This document shows, piece by piece, positions 31,991 through 43,436 of a stretch of DNA of 64,000 nt (the first letter of the stretch is position 1; each line of letters begins with the position of its first letter). The stretch lies in the NCBI GenBank assembly GCA_963556195.1, contig OY744537.1:20421726-20485725 (forward strand), in the 5' to 3' direction. The DNA is from Sepiola atlantica (lineage: Eukaryota; Mollusca; Cephalopoda; Sepiida; Sepiolidae). The notes under the pieces were generated by a model. The model did not search any database. It saw nothing but the letters and a program-made list of their open reading frames with translations, and had not been told where the DNA came from. Made by a program: the position numbers and the translations under genes.

Positions 31991-32590
31991 TGTTAACGCT
32001 CGCAAAATTACGACACTATCCATATTTTATTTTGTCTACCTTCTCATCGGCTTCCTTTTATTATGCCATCAACGCATATTTTGCATAGCCATACACTGGA
32101 ACGCTTAATGTGACCAAACAATCTCAAGACTTTACATTTGATGCCCGAGTATACTGATGGGATGCCAGTGAGTTTTCGCAACTCAGCGATACCGATGTGA
32201 TCAGATAGTTCATGATCAGTAATGAAGCGCATGATGTGGCTTTGGAAAGTTTCTACTTTCTAATGTAATTTTACAGTCCAGTTGACACATTCAAGTCCGT
32301 ATAAGACTACAGGAAGGACATATGCGTTATAGATTTTCGTTTTGATTTTGTATGGTATGTGTTTAGAAGTTTGGGCGGTTTTGTTTCTTGTGAAGGCGAC
32401 CCAATCTAAGCCGATTCTGTGATTCACAGCCGTTTGCCCGTCGTTAGATGAAGACAGCGTGTGACCAAGGTACAGACAACTCTGTAACGTATCCAATTTG
32501 TTGGCCGTTGATGTTGTAACAAAAAAAGTTTGTTTTTCATCAGTGCTTATGCATTTAGTCTTGGGCGTGTTAACAGAAAGACCAACTTCG

Positions 32591-32882
32591 TTCGGGTACT
32601 TCACAAGATTATCCAGAAATAACTGCAAATTAGAGCTGTATATATTCTACTAAGACAAACGTAAAACAAATGTGAGACATGCAATTATAAAACTAATAAA
32701 TAAATATTTCACTGAATATAGCAAACCACAAAAAAATATTCAACAGGAACAAACTCGAACGTGGCTAAAGATTACTGAAAAATCTGCTGCAATCATGACC
32801 TCCGTTTAGTTTTGAGAGACAATGGATATCTCTGAGTACTTTACGAGATTATCCAGAAACAACTGCAAATCAGAGCTGGAGT
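32591..32882. repeat. Insertion in LINE-B flanked by ~45-bp direct repeats
   Basis: 32591-32636 and 32836-32882 both carry TTATCCAGAAA-AACTGCAAAT and AGAGCT. Between them are about 197 bp of non-LINE sequence ending GTTTTGAGAGACAATGGATA, the start of the dispersed repeat at 43437. The reading frame of LINE-B resumes across the duplication. Confidence 0.65.
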
Positions 32883-34297
32883 TACTGGTTGCAGCTATGT
32901 CATCCGCATAGCTTAGATTAGACAAAAGATGGCCACCAATGGAAAACCAGAGCTACATTGCTGTTCTGTTTAAAAAAAAAAAAAGATGCCATAATGATGA
33001 TGCAGAATTAAAGACATCACCTTGACGATTTGGATTGTGCATGATGTGCAGCAGTCAAATAGGTCATTTTCAAGGTGTATATACTGTTTATTCAGATTTG
33101 TTTCTTCCAAAAAATTTCCAAAGAAATGGAAGCTTGATGCTATCAAACGCTTTAGTAAAATCAATAAAGGCAATGAACAAAGATTGTTGAATTCTATTGA
33201 CCTCTCTTATCTGCTCTAAGGCAATAATTTGCTCTATAAAACCTCTCCCTGGTTGGTATGCAGCTTGAGAAGTTAGAAATGATGCATGAAGATCTCTTTT
33301 AATACATTCTGCCACTGCTGTAACAAACAATTTGTAAAGATGACTTAAAAGGCCAATTGGACGATAATTTCTGCCATTCAGTCGACTGTTCTTCTCATGC
33401 AGTACAATGATCAGTGCATTTTTGAAATCTTGTGGTACATTACGAGTTGAAAGAATCATGTTGAAGAATTTCAAAAGAATATTAAGGAGTGGTTCTCCGC
33501 CAGCTTTGATGAACTCAGTGTGAATATTAGTTTGCCCTTCTTCAAAAATAGAATAGCATGCTCTGTTTCACCTTTCAAAATAGGTGGGATTGTGTCTTCC
33601 GCATCCTCATCAACTTGAGCGATGTCAGTTGAGTCATCGATACATAGTTCTTCATAAAATTGCGCCCACCATTCCCAAATCTCATCTTTGTCATATAGAA
33701 TTTTGCTGTGTTTATCCTTAATTTCTCAGTTAATGTTTCTTGGCTTTTCTTTTTAGGCTTTTTTAAAGCAGCACAGTACTGTTTGTGAGGTGGTAGTGTA
33801 CTGATTAAGTCTGCCTCGTTATTTATTTCAAATATTTTGTATTTCCTTATGAGCTTCTTACAACTCAGCTTTTGCTGTCTTGTATTCTTTGGAAATACAT
33901 CCTTTCTCTCTTCTTATCATGTTCTCGATAGCTTGTTTTGTATTGTTTGACATCCAATCAGGAGATAAAGGCTTAGCTGCAAGAACAGCTTCATTTACAG
34001 AATCTTTGATGCTTTTGGCGGTACTTTCAAACAGTAAATCTGGATCTAAGACTTCAGAAAGAGGAGCAAAACGGAGTTGAAAGGCATCTTTGACATGTTG
34101 TTCTTTTAAGGTATTACGGTTGCATTTTTGGATCCCAGATAGTTTTTATGGCCATGAAAAAGAGAGCCTTACTCTTGTTTGAACAAGTTTGTGGTCAGAT
34201 ATATCCGGTTTGCTGATGGTCCCACTGATGGTCAAGAACCTTCTGCCGGACTTTGGACTTGCGAGTTAAAAAGTCAATCTAATTTTTCACCCTTTCA

Positions 34298-34897
34298 TCA
34301 GCGGATGTTCAAGTGAAGAGTCTCTTTTTTTTGGAATAAGGTATTGGTCACAATGAGGTCATTTCTGATGCAGAATTTTGTAAGAATTTCGCCCTGAGGG
34401 TTTGCATTTCCAATGTTGTGCTTACCAATAACATCCGGATAGTTGTCATGGAGATTTCCAACTTTACAATTGAAGTCTCCCATGAGAAAAACATGAACTC
34501 TTTTTGGTATTTTATCTAGGATTTCATTGATTTGGCCGTATATTTTATCAATTTCTTCTTCAGAAGAAGTTGGAAAGTAGCATTGTATGAAAATAAATTG
34601 GGCAAATTTCCCTTCCAGGAATAAAAGAGCCAGTCGATCTGATATAGGTTCATCCTGCTGTAATGCATGCATAAAAGATTTGTTGACTAGGAAGCCAAGT
34701 TCATTGGATGACATAAAGAGTTTGCGTCCAGAAGTAAGTGATTCTATCCTGGATTCTTTAATTTTGGTTTCTGACAGATGAATGATATTCCATAATATCA
34801 CAGATATCATGTAGCATGATCTCCAATGCACCAGCATTTCTTGGGTTATAGGTGCAAATATGAAGGCATTGCGAGTTGTATTTTCCTCTGGTCGCAT
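34298..34897 (-). pseudogene. LINE-B apurinic-like endonuclease domain (open frame)
   Basis: A 199-codon open frame contains SETKIKESRIESLTSGRK, the catalytic-site region with E in SETK, and FLMGDFNCKVGNLHD, followed by ITNTLFQ-like VTNTLFQKKETLHLNIR. It lacks a proper N-terminus: the initial TYNPR segment lies in a neighbouring frame. The SDHKLV segment follows in another frame near 34200. It is recognisable but broken at both ends. Confidence 0.75.
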
Positions 34898-34905
34898 GTT
34901 TCATG

Positions 34906-35490
34906 TTAGATACTTTTTATACATTCATCAACGTTTCGTCTTTATTGTAAGACTTCCTCAGGATGATAATTTTAAGAAAAATGTCATGCATCTCACCCAT
35001 CTCATCCTTTCGACTACCTCTTTCACACTCTTACCCACACACCCACCCCGCCTACTTTCAAATTATCTTCATTTCTTCAAATCTTTTTCTAAAACTATGA
35101 TACTACCTACATACCAAAGACACAGAGTCCCCCCCTTCCCTCCTCTTTTCCCAGTCCCTCAAAATCCATGCTACACCTCACCCTGACAAAAACCTCAGCA
35201 CCCGCTCCCCTCTCTCCCACCCTAAGACAAATTCATTAACACTCCCACCCATTCCCCTTTTTCACTCACAGCCGTTCACATTCATTTCACTCTCTGTCAC
35301 TGACTGACTTCTCTCAGCCCGGACCTTGGTCCAGCACTCTTAGAAGCCATGGCCACTACTGTTTCTCATCAACCCATCATGTCGACCCAATATTTCGATG
35401 TATTTGCATGACATTTTTCTTAAAATTATCATCCTGAGGAAGTCTTACAATAAAGACGAAACGTTGATGAATATATAAAAAATATCTCTT
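34906..35490. mobile_element. Long-TIR (foldback) element, ~80-bp inverted ends
   Basis: The left end TACATTCATCAACGTTTCGT CTTTATTGTAAGACTTCCTC AGGATGATAATTTTAAG is mirrored at 35409-35486. The interior is C-rich (CCCACCCATTCC, CACACCC). No ORF has a known motif. The AAGACGAAACGTTGATG end recalls termini of Penelope-like and related retroelements as well as DNA foldbacks; class unknown. It abuts the endonuclease start of LINE-B. Confidence 0.8.
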
Positions 35491-35512
35491 GGTTTTTCCT
35501 TTTTCATTTCCC

Positions 35513-35553
<41 letters not shown>

Positions 35554-35559
35554 TTTCTT

Positions 35560-35806
35560 CTTTTTCTAATAAAGTAAAGTCAGTCTCTTTGTCATTTATC
35601 GCTTTCTTCCTAAAGAAAAGATTTTCAAATGACCACCATATTAAAAAAAGGGACATAACTCTATATTCCATAAAGAGTTTACATTCTTTTGATAGGAATA
35701 AAACAATAATATTTGTGAGTAAAAAAAACACAGTATAGTTTAAAAATTAAAATCAAAACAAATAGCAAATAAATGCACTACCAAGCAACACCGGGTAATT
35801 ACAGGT
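35560..35806 (+). mobile_element. Non-autonomous Helitron-like element (family 2), short copy
   Basis: TAATAAAGTAAAGTCAGTCT and CTTTCTTCCTAAAGAAAAG match 8110-8175; CACAGTATAGTTTAAA and AAGCAACACCGGGTAATTAC match the 3' end. The middle is deleted relative to 8103-8498. Confidence 0.5.
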
Positions 35807-35809
35807 ATA

Positions 35810-37130
35810 CTATATATTAATTATAGCGTTTTGATTCTAAAGGTAATGGGCATATTTTTCTAGTTGTTTGTTTCTTTCTTTGTTTTTAATAAAGAGTGTT
35901 AAAAGAATAAACTTGATGATAAACAGGGCTGTAGAGTTGATAGCCAAAACTCTCAACTTCAACTCTGAACATTTTCAAAGATCCGACTCCAGAGTTTCTA
36001 AAGCAATGTATTGCTCTGACTCAGACTCAGACTCCTCAACTTCAGCCTTGACAAATACAGAGAGAATTTCTAGTAAACAAGAATAACATGTTAAAAGGCC
36101 AAACTTGTCCAACTCGTATCATAGTAACAGCAAACATTAAAACATTCCAAAAACAAAAAACCGGTTCAATTTACTCGAAAACATGAAAATTTCAGAGTAT
36201 TTTTGGGGTAACTTATACTGTAGCACCCTTTCCCACCTAAGATCTAGATTTTTGAGATTTAAAAATATATTACTTCTAGGGACGTGGTCCCTTGGATTGT
36301 TAGAAATGTTAGAAACAGAGTAAAAAAATAAGGAAAAAAATGAATGGTCAAATGAAAGAAGAATGGAAAAAGAAAACATTATTTAAAAAACTCAATTTTT
36401 ATATATAAAAAGTACAAGACATTAATTGTTCATTTCAAATGTTCAGTTAAAAGTTTATAAGTGTGTATATGCGTGCGACGATGTAGATATTTGTGTGATG
36501 CAATTGCGTTAGAGCGCGTACGTGTATGAATGTGTGTGTGTGTCACCTTTTGTCAGGGTGCGTAAGTGTACGACTGTGTATGTGTGAGAGTTGGATAGCG
36601 TCCCTTTTCCATTTGGGGGCAAGAGAAGTGTAGTGTAAAAAAGATATTAGAGTTCTGCTGATATCTTTTTTCAACTGATTTTCTTGACGAAAACCCGGGC
36701 TTAAATTACATTTTACCGGCTCCCAGCGCATGGTTTTATTTTTGCACGAAAACAGGATTTTAATCATGTGGTGTGGTGGACGTCAGTGAAAGCACACCAC
36801 GTGACAGCCATTTTTGCTTTTTCACTTAATATGCCCGTGGGAGCCAGTTTTTGAACGAAAAATCTAATTTCGCTTTAGATAGAATTTTTTTTAGCATGGC
36901 TTCTATGTTTCGCTTACTTTGGTCAGTCAACATTGGGATGCATATCGATCCTATATACTCTTGATAAATAAAAAGCTACAAAATCATTAAAAACATATGT
37001 AAGAAAAGAACCCCCCCCCTATTTATGACAAGGATTCTATTCACCATGTAATTGTCTTGTAAAAATGGACCCTGAACGGTATTTATCGGAACAAATTTGG
37101 AATGGTGAATTGTTCATTTTTTTTATTCTA
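35810..37130. other. Unassigned, no gene recognised
   Basis: It contains a GTC-rich cryptic repeat (35940-36090), a GTGTGT/GCGTGC patch (36460-36545) and otherwise single-copy-looking AT-rich sequence. The ORFs of 60-80 codons have no motif. Confidence 0.5.
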
Positions 37131-37520
37131 CAGGGTGGGCAAAAATAAGGGTCCTATTTTTAAAAATTCATAACTTTTTTATTTATTTATTTTTTTAATT
37201 TTTTTTTTTTTTTTTAGAATAAGTAAAGGACCCCTTCCGAAGCAAGCATGAGCCGTATTAGCCCTAAGGAACGTACCCTCATTTAGAAAACATTATTTTT
37301 GCTTAAAAAACTCAAAACAGTGTAAAAAACAATACTTTAGTTTTTGTAAGTTTTAAGAAGTGTTTTTCGGCTAAAATTTGTTTTGTTTATTTCAAAAAAT
37401 CTCGGAAGGGTCAGTTTACACACACATAAAGTTTGGTGAGTTTAACTTTTATTTTGTGGAAGTTATTCAAATTGAAGTTATTCAAATTTAAAGGTAGGAC
37501 CCTTATTTTGGCCCACCCTG
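37131..37520. mobile_element. Mariner-type MITE, 390 bp
   Basis: The ends are CAGGGTGGGCAAAAATAAGG at the left and the inverse complement (AGGACCCTTATTTTGGCCC...) at the right, differing by one or two bases over about 25 bp. TA flanks both sides. There is no coding capacity; the interior is A/T-rich with a T-run. It is a non-autonomous element presumably mobilised by a mariner transposase whose TIR begins CAGGGTG. Confidence 0.85.
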
Positions 37521-37764
37521 TATAATAGAAGATTTTTCGATGTTCACTGTTCAGGATTCATTTCATAGGACACTTCATGGAGATAAGTGTAATCATTTTT
37601 ATTTTTATAATCTTGTAGTTTTTACTGCTTAATCTTTAGTAATCAGAAAAAAAATTTTGATCTCAAGAATTTAAATTTGGAGGAGAGAGGGTTCCAATCA
37701 CTTTTGAAATACAGAGTATACAAAAATATTGACATCATTTCGCAGGCCAACAATTTTGGCAATT

Positions 37765-38035
37765 CTTGTTGGTTTGGTTGTTTTGTTTTACGGCATATCA
37801 ACCCTTTTCGGGTTATTTAATGCTGAAGCATGTCATTTTGGTAAAAGCTTTTATGCTTCAAGCTCTTTATATCATAATAATGTTGTTTGGTTGAGTTGTT
37901 TTGTAGAGAAAAAATGTTTTTGTTTTTAAAGGGAAAGGGAAAAAAAACAATAACATCAATGTTTGATTAATTTTCAGTCAGGAAGCCGGTATCTTCAGAT
38001 AGCCTCATCTGGTAGCACAAGAGCAATTCTTGTTG
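37765..38035 (+). repeat. Dispersed repeat related to 11533-11935
   Basis: It shares GTTTTGTTTTACGGCATATC, GGGTTATTTAATGC, and, about 150 bp on, CATCAATGT...AATTTTCAGTCAGG...CATCTGGTA, the same order as 11860-11930. It is an extended family member, class unknown. Confidence 0.65.
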
Positions 38036-38117
38036 AAATAACCTCAGATTTCTCACAGAATGTATAGAAACAGATAAAAATGCTATATTTAATTTTTTTT
38101 TTTGGTTCGGTTTCAGG

Positions 38118-38716
38118 TTGAGCCATGCCATTCATTCTCAAAGAGAAGTTATTTTGAGTCTTGGAGTATGTTCACACACAAGACTGTGTACTGTGCGTTC
38201 AATGCAACATTTAGAAAAACTTCACCAGCTGGCAAACAAATTTGGACTCGGCACTAAAAATTTGAAGAGGAAGGTTGCTTATCCAGTAAACCATCATCAA
38301 CATTAGAAGAGAGGGTCAAGCACATTTGTGAAAAAAAGACTCTTGTGAAGCCCAGAGAAGTTCACAAGGAGAACAAGTTTGGAAACCCAGATGCCTTGAA
38401 TGACGTTTTGGCAAATCCTGAGAAACGATTGGAAATCAAACCCTACAGTTTGCAACTCGTTCAGGCTTTTTAACCCAAGCAGAGAATCATTTATGTACCA
38501 GAGACGTGCTACAATGTGTTTTACAAGAGCTTAACTACCAATTTCATGGTTGCCCTGTCACAGATGGTAGACATATTGAACACTTATGAAATCAGTTCCA
38601 GAATAAACTTATGATGTTCAACACCTAACCTTTTCAATTTCATTGAGCTAGACTTACTAGTTTTCAAGATAATTACTTTTAAAACGTCAATTTTTTTTTA
38701 GCACATCCTGTATATA
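38118..38716 (+). pseudogene. Mariner (DD41D-like) deletion derivative, catalytic core missing
   Basis: Across changing frames the sequence resembles the N-terminal DNA-binding part of the transposase at 22948-24006: a 'KTLVKPREVHKENKFG' stretch aligns with SPRKSVRRASREL, and KRLEIKPYSLQLVQAF with KRLQMVPYKLKLVQKL. It then jumps directly to the extreme C-terminus (PVTDGRHIEHL against RVTNGAHIEQL). The whole DDE core is missing. A CACATCCTGTATA end at about 38703-38715 resembles a decayed TIR. This is an old, internally deleted relative and not a derivative of the intact copy. Confidence 0.7.
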
Positions 38717-38742
38717 TATTTTTAATTCTAGTTCCATACAGT

Positions 38743-38788
<46 letters not shown>

Positions 38789-38862
38789 AACCAATAAGAA
38801 GTTATAATTCTTAACAGAAATCCAGATATTTTAAATCACATTTTACTGTCGCAGACTATAAA

Positions 38863-39283
38863 TCTACATAATAATTTCTGTAAATATTAAAGATCCAATT
38901 GTTCTGCTTTTTTCAGTAGATAAATATTAACAGACATTTATTCGCTCTTGTCCAAATTTGTTTTTTTTTTCTCCTTTATAAAATATGGACCTAAATAGCA
39001 TTTAAACTGCAATATCAAACTTTAAAGTTTATTATTTTTAATGATGTAGACCCATCAAGACAACTGATAATATAGAAACGCTTTTCAATTATGACCGAAA
39101 AATCAAAATCAGCAGAGGGAATAACTCTTTTTTTTTTAATTGAAGAATATAAAACAAGTTGCCTCTCTTACAACTAAAATTGTATTTCTTTTTCTGTATA
39201 AGTTTAAAAAATGTGAAAACAAATAAAAATTCAAATGACTTCACTGCATCCCAGGCAACACTGGGTGGGTTCAGCTAGTAAGA
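38863..39283 (+). mobile_element. Non-autonomous Helitron-like element (family 1)
   Basis: It contains AATAGCATTTAAACTG, AACTCTTTTTTTTTTAATTG and a 3' end AGGCAACACTGGGTGGGTTC AGCTAGTA: a small hairpin then CTAGT. It is collinear with 47034-47430 (minus) and 63168-63455. Confidence 0.5.
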
Positions 39284-39307
39284 GAAACAAATTTGGAAAA
39301 TAGAAAG

Positions 39308-39371
39308 TCTCTGTGACGCAATTGGTCACCTCAGCTGTTATCCGAAAGGTTGGTAAGTAAAGCCCACTTAG
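39308..39371 (+). pseudogene. tRNA-Asn(GTT) pseudogene
   Basis: GTCTCTGTGACGCAATTGGT, CAGCTGTTATCCGAAAGGTT and GG...AAAGCCCACTTAG follow metazoan tRNA-Asn (GTCTCTGTGGCGCAATCGGT, GGCTGTTAACCGAAAGGTT). The GTT anticodon is present. The D-arm is 3-4 bases short, the B box GGTTCGAGCCC has become AAGTAAAGCCC, and the acceptor stem is mismatched. It is probably a pseudogene or SINE head. Confidence 0.7.
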
Positions 39372-39489
39372 TTATTCTAGATTTAATGTTACTTGGATGT
39401 TGTGAGTTTCATCTCTGATGAAGGTATTGTAGAAAGCTGATACTAGATAGATATCTAAAATGCATGGAATATGGAAAGAGAGAAAACAA

Positions 39490-39790
39490 AGGCTTCAGTT
39501 CGAAATTCCTACAAAGTCAGAAGTCAAAGTCAGTTTTTTTTTTAATGAAATAATCTCAGAGGGGGAGATCTTTTTTGCAGGAATCTGAGTTTTAGTTTTT
39601 TTTTCTTTAATGTTTTTTTTTTTTTTTTAATCAACTCAGGAGTCGAAAAATTAGATTTTCTTTTTAGCCGACACCACTACCTCTGTCAAAAGGTTACAAA
39701 CTATGACAAAAAGCCACCCTGGAGAGCACAACAGGCAGAATATTATGAACATGACAACAACCAAGACGAGAACAATAGTCTGAAACATAA
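39490..39790. repeat. TIR-element family fragment with GGAGTC-type insert
   Basis: GCTTCAGTTCGAAATTCCTA at the left and ACAACAACCAAGACGAGAAC AATAGTCTGAAACATAAATA at the right belong to the family of 15825-16280. The middle is replaced by GTCAGAAGTC/AGGAGTCGAAA low-complexity sequence. Confidence 0.5.
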
Positions 39791-40207
39791 ATAGTGAACA
39801 AGTGTCTATAAAGATAATTGTTGTTAAGAAGTCTGTAAGTGAATGCCTATGTTTAAATAAGTTAACATACTGTGTTCAGTTTATATTTGTACTTGTTAAA
39901 TCCAGAACAAATAACAATTTTACTAATAGCACAGAGCAAGGGGAGATGATTGCGAACCAAAAATAATAGAGAAGTAGACACTTAGTCAACATGCAAACCA
40001 GTCATCTGAGGTAATTACTACCTCCAAGCAAAGCAACTCTAGTTATTTTCTTCTTTTGTTGTCAAGTGACCTACAGACCTACAATTGTTGGGGGGGGGGG
40101 GGGGGGGAGAAAGAGAGAAAAAAACAACATTGCTATTCCCCCATATTGAGTTTGTACGTTTTATGTGCTTTGGTGTGCTTTCATTAGTTTCAGCTCCAAC
40201 GGAAAGC

Positions 40208-40400
40208 TAAATCTATACTAATAAATGTGAAGTACTCTGTGTCCCATGAATCTCTGGTTTATAGATCCAGACGCCTGGAGGAGGGACGGGGTTAGACCTA
40301 CCACAACAAGTGGCACATATTTGCAATCAAGGTTACACCCAGGAGCTTTTCATGCTACTTTGGTCCACTGGTCCATTGAATGAATTTAGGCTACAATATA
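40208..40400 (+). repeat. Helitron-like 5' start
   Basis: TCTATACTAATAAATGTGAA then GTACTCTGTGTCCC, with a 5'-TC and an A/T-rich start common to Helitron 5' ends. TCTATATTAATAAAATTGAG at 50763 and 31868 are related starts. No 3' end is seen. Confidence 0.35.
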
Positions 40401-40455
40401 ACACTTTTAGTTCTTAGAAGTAGCAAAATGTGAAAAAGAAAAACGTAAAACAATG

Positions 40456-40720
40456 TAAGTAGCAGTATATAAAACAAATGTATGTTTTAGATGGTAGTAA
40501 TTAATTAGATGGTCGTAATTAATTAGATGGTAGTAATTAAGTGTTGGGAATAACATTAGCATACAAGCCACTTCACCATTGTATATAACATGCAGGGGGA
40601 TATTTTAAAGCGACATTTAAGTGTTTTCTATGCCTTCAGATATACTAAATAAAAAAATCCAACACTTAATTACTTCCAACTAAAACATACATTTGCTTCA
40701 TATTTATATAGCTGTCCTAT
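40456..40720. mobile_element. TIR (foldback) element, ~45-bp ends
   Basis: AAACAAATGTATGTTTTAGA TGGTAGTAATTAAGTGTTGG on the left is inverted on the right (CCAACACTTAATTACTTCCA ACTAAAACATACATTTG). The left end carries two extra copies of TTAGATGGTAGTAATTAA, a local expansion. The interior has no coding. Confidence 0.8.
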
Positions 40721-41034
40721 TGCACAAAAGTTACCTGGTAAAAAAACTTGAAGTATTTAGGCAAAACTGAGAAAAACAAATCCATTTCCATATTTTTCTT
40801 TCTATATCGATTTATTATACATTTTTTATTTCCTTTTTTCTTTTTAAAAAACATTAGTTTTCTTTCTCACTTTCTTATTTGTTTTTTTTTTTGTTTTTTT
40901 TTTTTTGTTTATTTTTCGTGCGAAGGATAACTTTCTCCATCATTTTTGAACGAGGGTGTACACTCTTAAATAATATTGATCTTAGTTGAAACTAAAGCAA
41001 ACCGTTTGTTCAATAAATGTTCAGTTCACACGGA

Positions 41035-41260
41035 ATGGGGTAATTAGCCTAATGGATACTATCGTGGCCTATGGAATCAGTTATGCGGAGTTCAAATCCT
41101 ATCAGATCTATTGTTTGTTGTTGCAACAGGATTCACCATAGTTGGGTTGAGCCAGCTTCATCCCTAGCCTGCACTACACTCCGAACCATGACACCCCATG
41201 CAATTTTCCATAGACGTGAGCAGAATAGCAACTTGTTTTCGATTAATCATTTACGATAGG
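41035..41260 (+). mobile_element. tRNA-derived SINE (copy 1)
   Basis: GGGGTAATTAGCCTAATGGA TACTATCGTGG (A-box-like) and GCGGAGTTCAAATCCTATCA (B-box-like) begin a 220-bp element ending GATTAATCATTTACGATAGG. It is collinear with 44685-44865. Confidence 0.7.
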
Positions 41261-41599
41261 AACTGTGTTTCAGAATCAAATTACCCCAAAAGGGTTGATA
41301 TTGCATTATACAAACAAAACCAAGTACACAGCTTTTTCAACTCAACTACAGCCAAATTATTTTAGCATCATTCACCACCGATGATTGTCTTTACTATAAA
41401 ATGAATATCAACAAAACATTTGGGTAAGTCTACATGTTTAATACCAAGCACTTATTATGGAGTGAACAAACCACTTGAACTCAGTGTGAGGAAAAATAAA
41501 CTGATAACTTTATATTGTGTCCTTAGGTTTATCTACAATTATGGATCATGCATTTTTATGGTCAGATTGGTCTGTCGAGTCAGAGTGGTCTTTTTTTTC

Positions 41600-42064
41600 T
41601 TTTCTTTTTTAACGTAGTTCACCCCAAACAAGGCAGGCCGCCACTGTAGACGTAAGGGGCTACTGAGAAGAAAGAAAAGGGGAGACGGTTGGGAGGGGTC
41701 AACCTAATCTGGGATTTGCGCAGCGAGTTGTCTGTTTACATTAGTTTTAAATTTCTGCATGTCAGTACTGCCAAGGAAACAGGGGGCAGGGAGAGAGTTC
41801 CAGAGGCCAGCAGCACGAGGAAAGAAGCTATTTGAGTAGAAAGCTCTCCGGCATCTGGGGACCTCCACAGTGAATGGATGGGATTTAGTTGATTGTCGAG
41901 TTGATCTAGTGAATTTACGTCAAGGGGGCACCAGAGTAGCCAATTTATCGGAGCATAATCCATTGAAGTATTTGTAAAACAAGCACAAGGAAGAAAAAGG
42001 CTTATTTGTTTCCATACATGAAGAGTATCCATTTGTGTACTCTGTAACATATTTCTTGTTTTAA
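41600..42064 (-). mobile_element. Poly(A) LINE family, 5'-truncated 3' end (copy 2)
   Basis: On the minus strand it reads FTNTSMDYAPINWLLW in one frame and ARGLWNSLP/QKFKTN in others, then the same 3' UTR and a decayed A-tail (T-run at 41591-41610). The CDS carries frameshifts relative to copy 3. Confidence 0.82.
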
Positions 42065-42724
42065 ACATTGATCACATTGTTTTATTTTTTTCATTTGCAC
42101 CTATGGCAGTCTGGTACAAGGCCGTTGGCCTGAGTGCTCTACTTGATGCATGCATTACACAACATATAACAAATAGCATGGACAAATAACTTTTATTTTA
42201 TATATATAAATTCCTACAAAGCAAAACTGTGAATGAATGCGTTATTTTGTTTTGTGTTTTTTTTTTCTTTTCTTTTTTGTCTGTGTGTCAATGAGTATAA
42301 CAAATGATGAAATAACAAAGTGTTTTTATCAGTAGGGCTAGTGGAGTATAATCTGGCTGGACTTTCAAACTTCTTTCTCAGACCATCAAGGTTAGCATCA
42401 GGCCACCGGTAAAACTGGAGGACTTTGTCTATAAAAAGCCTAATCAGATACTCTAAAATAAAAGATGCATATGTGAGGGAGGGAGGGCATAATAAATTGA
42501 GGATTGAAAAAATAATAATCAGAAATATTAAATAAACTATGGATGTTAAAAAGTAAAAAAAAAAAACTTCTGTGCACCCCCCCCCCCCCCCCCAAAAAAA
42601 AAACTTTTTTGTTTACATCTCCAGTTTTTCAAGCTGTTCAGCTATGAGCACTGAGAAACGAACAACACCAAGCAACGAGTAAAATAAAAATAATTCAATT
42701 TTTTTTTTTTTTTTTTTTTTAAAT

Positions 42725-42955
42725 CACCGGTACTGGAACAACCGCCAGATTCATGTGATTTTGCTCCATGTGACTTCTTCTCCCCCCCCCCTACTCCCGA
42801 AAAAGAGGATCATCAAAGTGGGTGTTTTAAAAATGTAGAGGTCATTAAGAGGGCCATAACAGCAAGGCTAGGGAAGCATACGAGAAGAATTCTTCCAAGA
42901 GTGCAGAAAAGGATTGAAAAGTGGGTTCGACTGAGGTGGGAAGGGTAGATTGTTA
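42725..42955 (+). pseudogene. Mariner transposase C-terminal fragment
   Basis: Translation gives PPDSCDFAPCDFF followed, after a C-rich slippage tract, by EDHQSGCFKNVEVIKRAIT and a basic tail ending near KRIEKWVRLRWEG. This resembles the last catalytic Asp region (SPDLAPCDFFLFP) and C-terminus of mariner transposases. The first part, both TIRs and the exact PDL motif are missing. It is a decayed fragment. Confidence 0.6.
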
Positions 42956-43436
42956 TTTAGAATTGTAATAAATTGTTACTTTTCAAACACACTTTGTCTT
43001 ATTGATTCACTGACAATTGCAGGTCATCTAGGTGCAGTTGGTGCTGTAATCTAAATGCAAGCGATAGCATGAAACGAAGATTCCTAAATAATCAATAATT
43101 TTGGAATATATCTAAATTACTTTCCAATGATGGTTTAGACATATCGGCAACAAATCTACATTAAAACTCCTGCTGTATGAACAAAATATAATTTCCTCAT
43201 CATTTAGGCTCTCATAATTTGGATTTTATTTGTTTTTAATTTCTCCATTGCAATAGAGGGGGTAGGGTTATATTCCCCCCTTCTTTTTTAAACAGAAGGT
43301 TGGGTTTTTTTTTTATCATAAATATATTTCTAGACATACTCATTTATTTGACATTTTTCGAAGTGTTATTTTTCTATCATTTTATTTTACAGATTGTCAC
43401 AAAGTAATTTTAGTTCAATATAAAAAAAGGGCTTTC

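Larger units (their letters stand above)
31990..34900 (-). mobile_element. LINE-B: decayed non-LTR retrotransposon with EN and RT
   Basis: The order on the minus strand is endonuclease (34897-34298), linker, RT fingers/palm (33474-33088), YADD segment (about 32940-32880), thumb (32628-32260) and C-terminus (32232-32044). Residues seen include SETKIKE and GDFNCKVG (endonuclease), AAYQPGRGFIEQI and FIDFTKAFDSI (RT motif A), LSYADDIAATSNSS (motif C) and LPVVLYGLECVNW. The EN type (TYNPR..., SETK, GDFN, SDHKLV) and tail family are those of RTE-like or related clades; the clade is not settled. Several frameshifts and an internal 200-bp insertion (32639-32835) inactivate it. A long-TIR element begins at its 5' edge. 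Confidence 0.85.

Noticed and set aside
36543..36767. 74-codon minus ORF as a gene
   Set aside because: It overlaps a GTGTGT-rich patch; no motif and no splice-site support.
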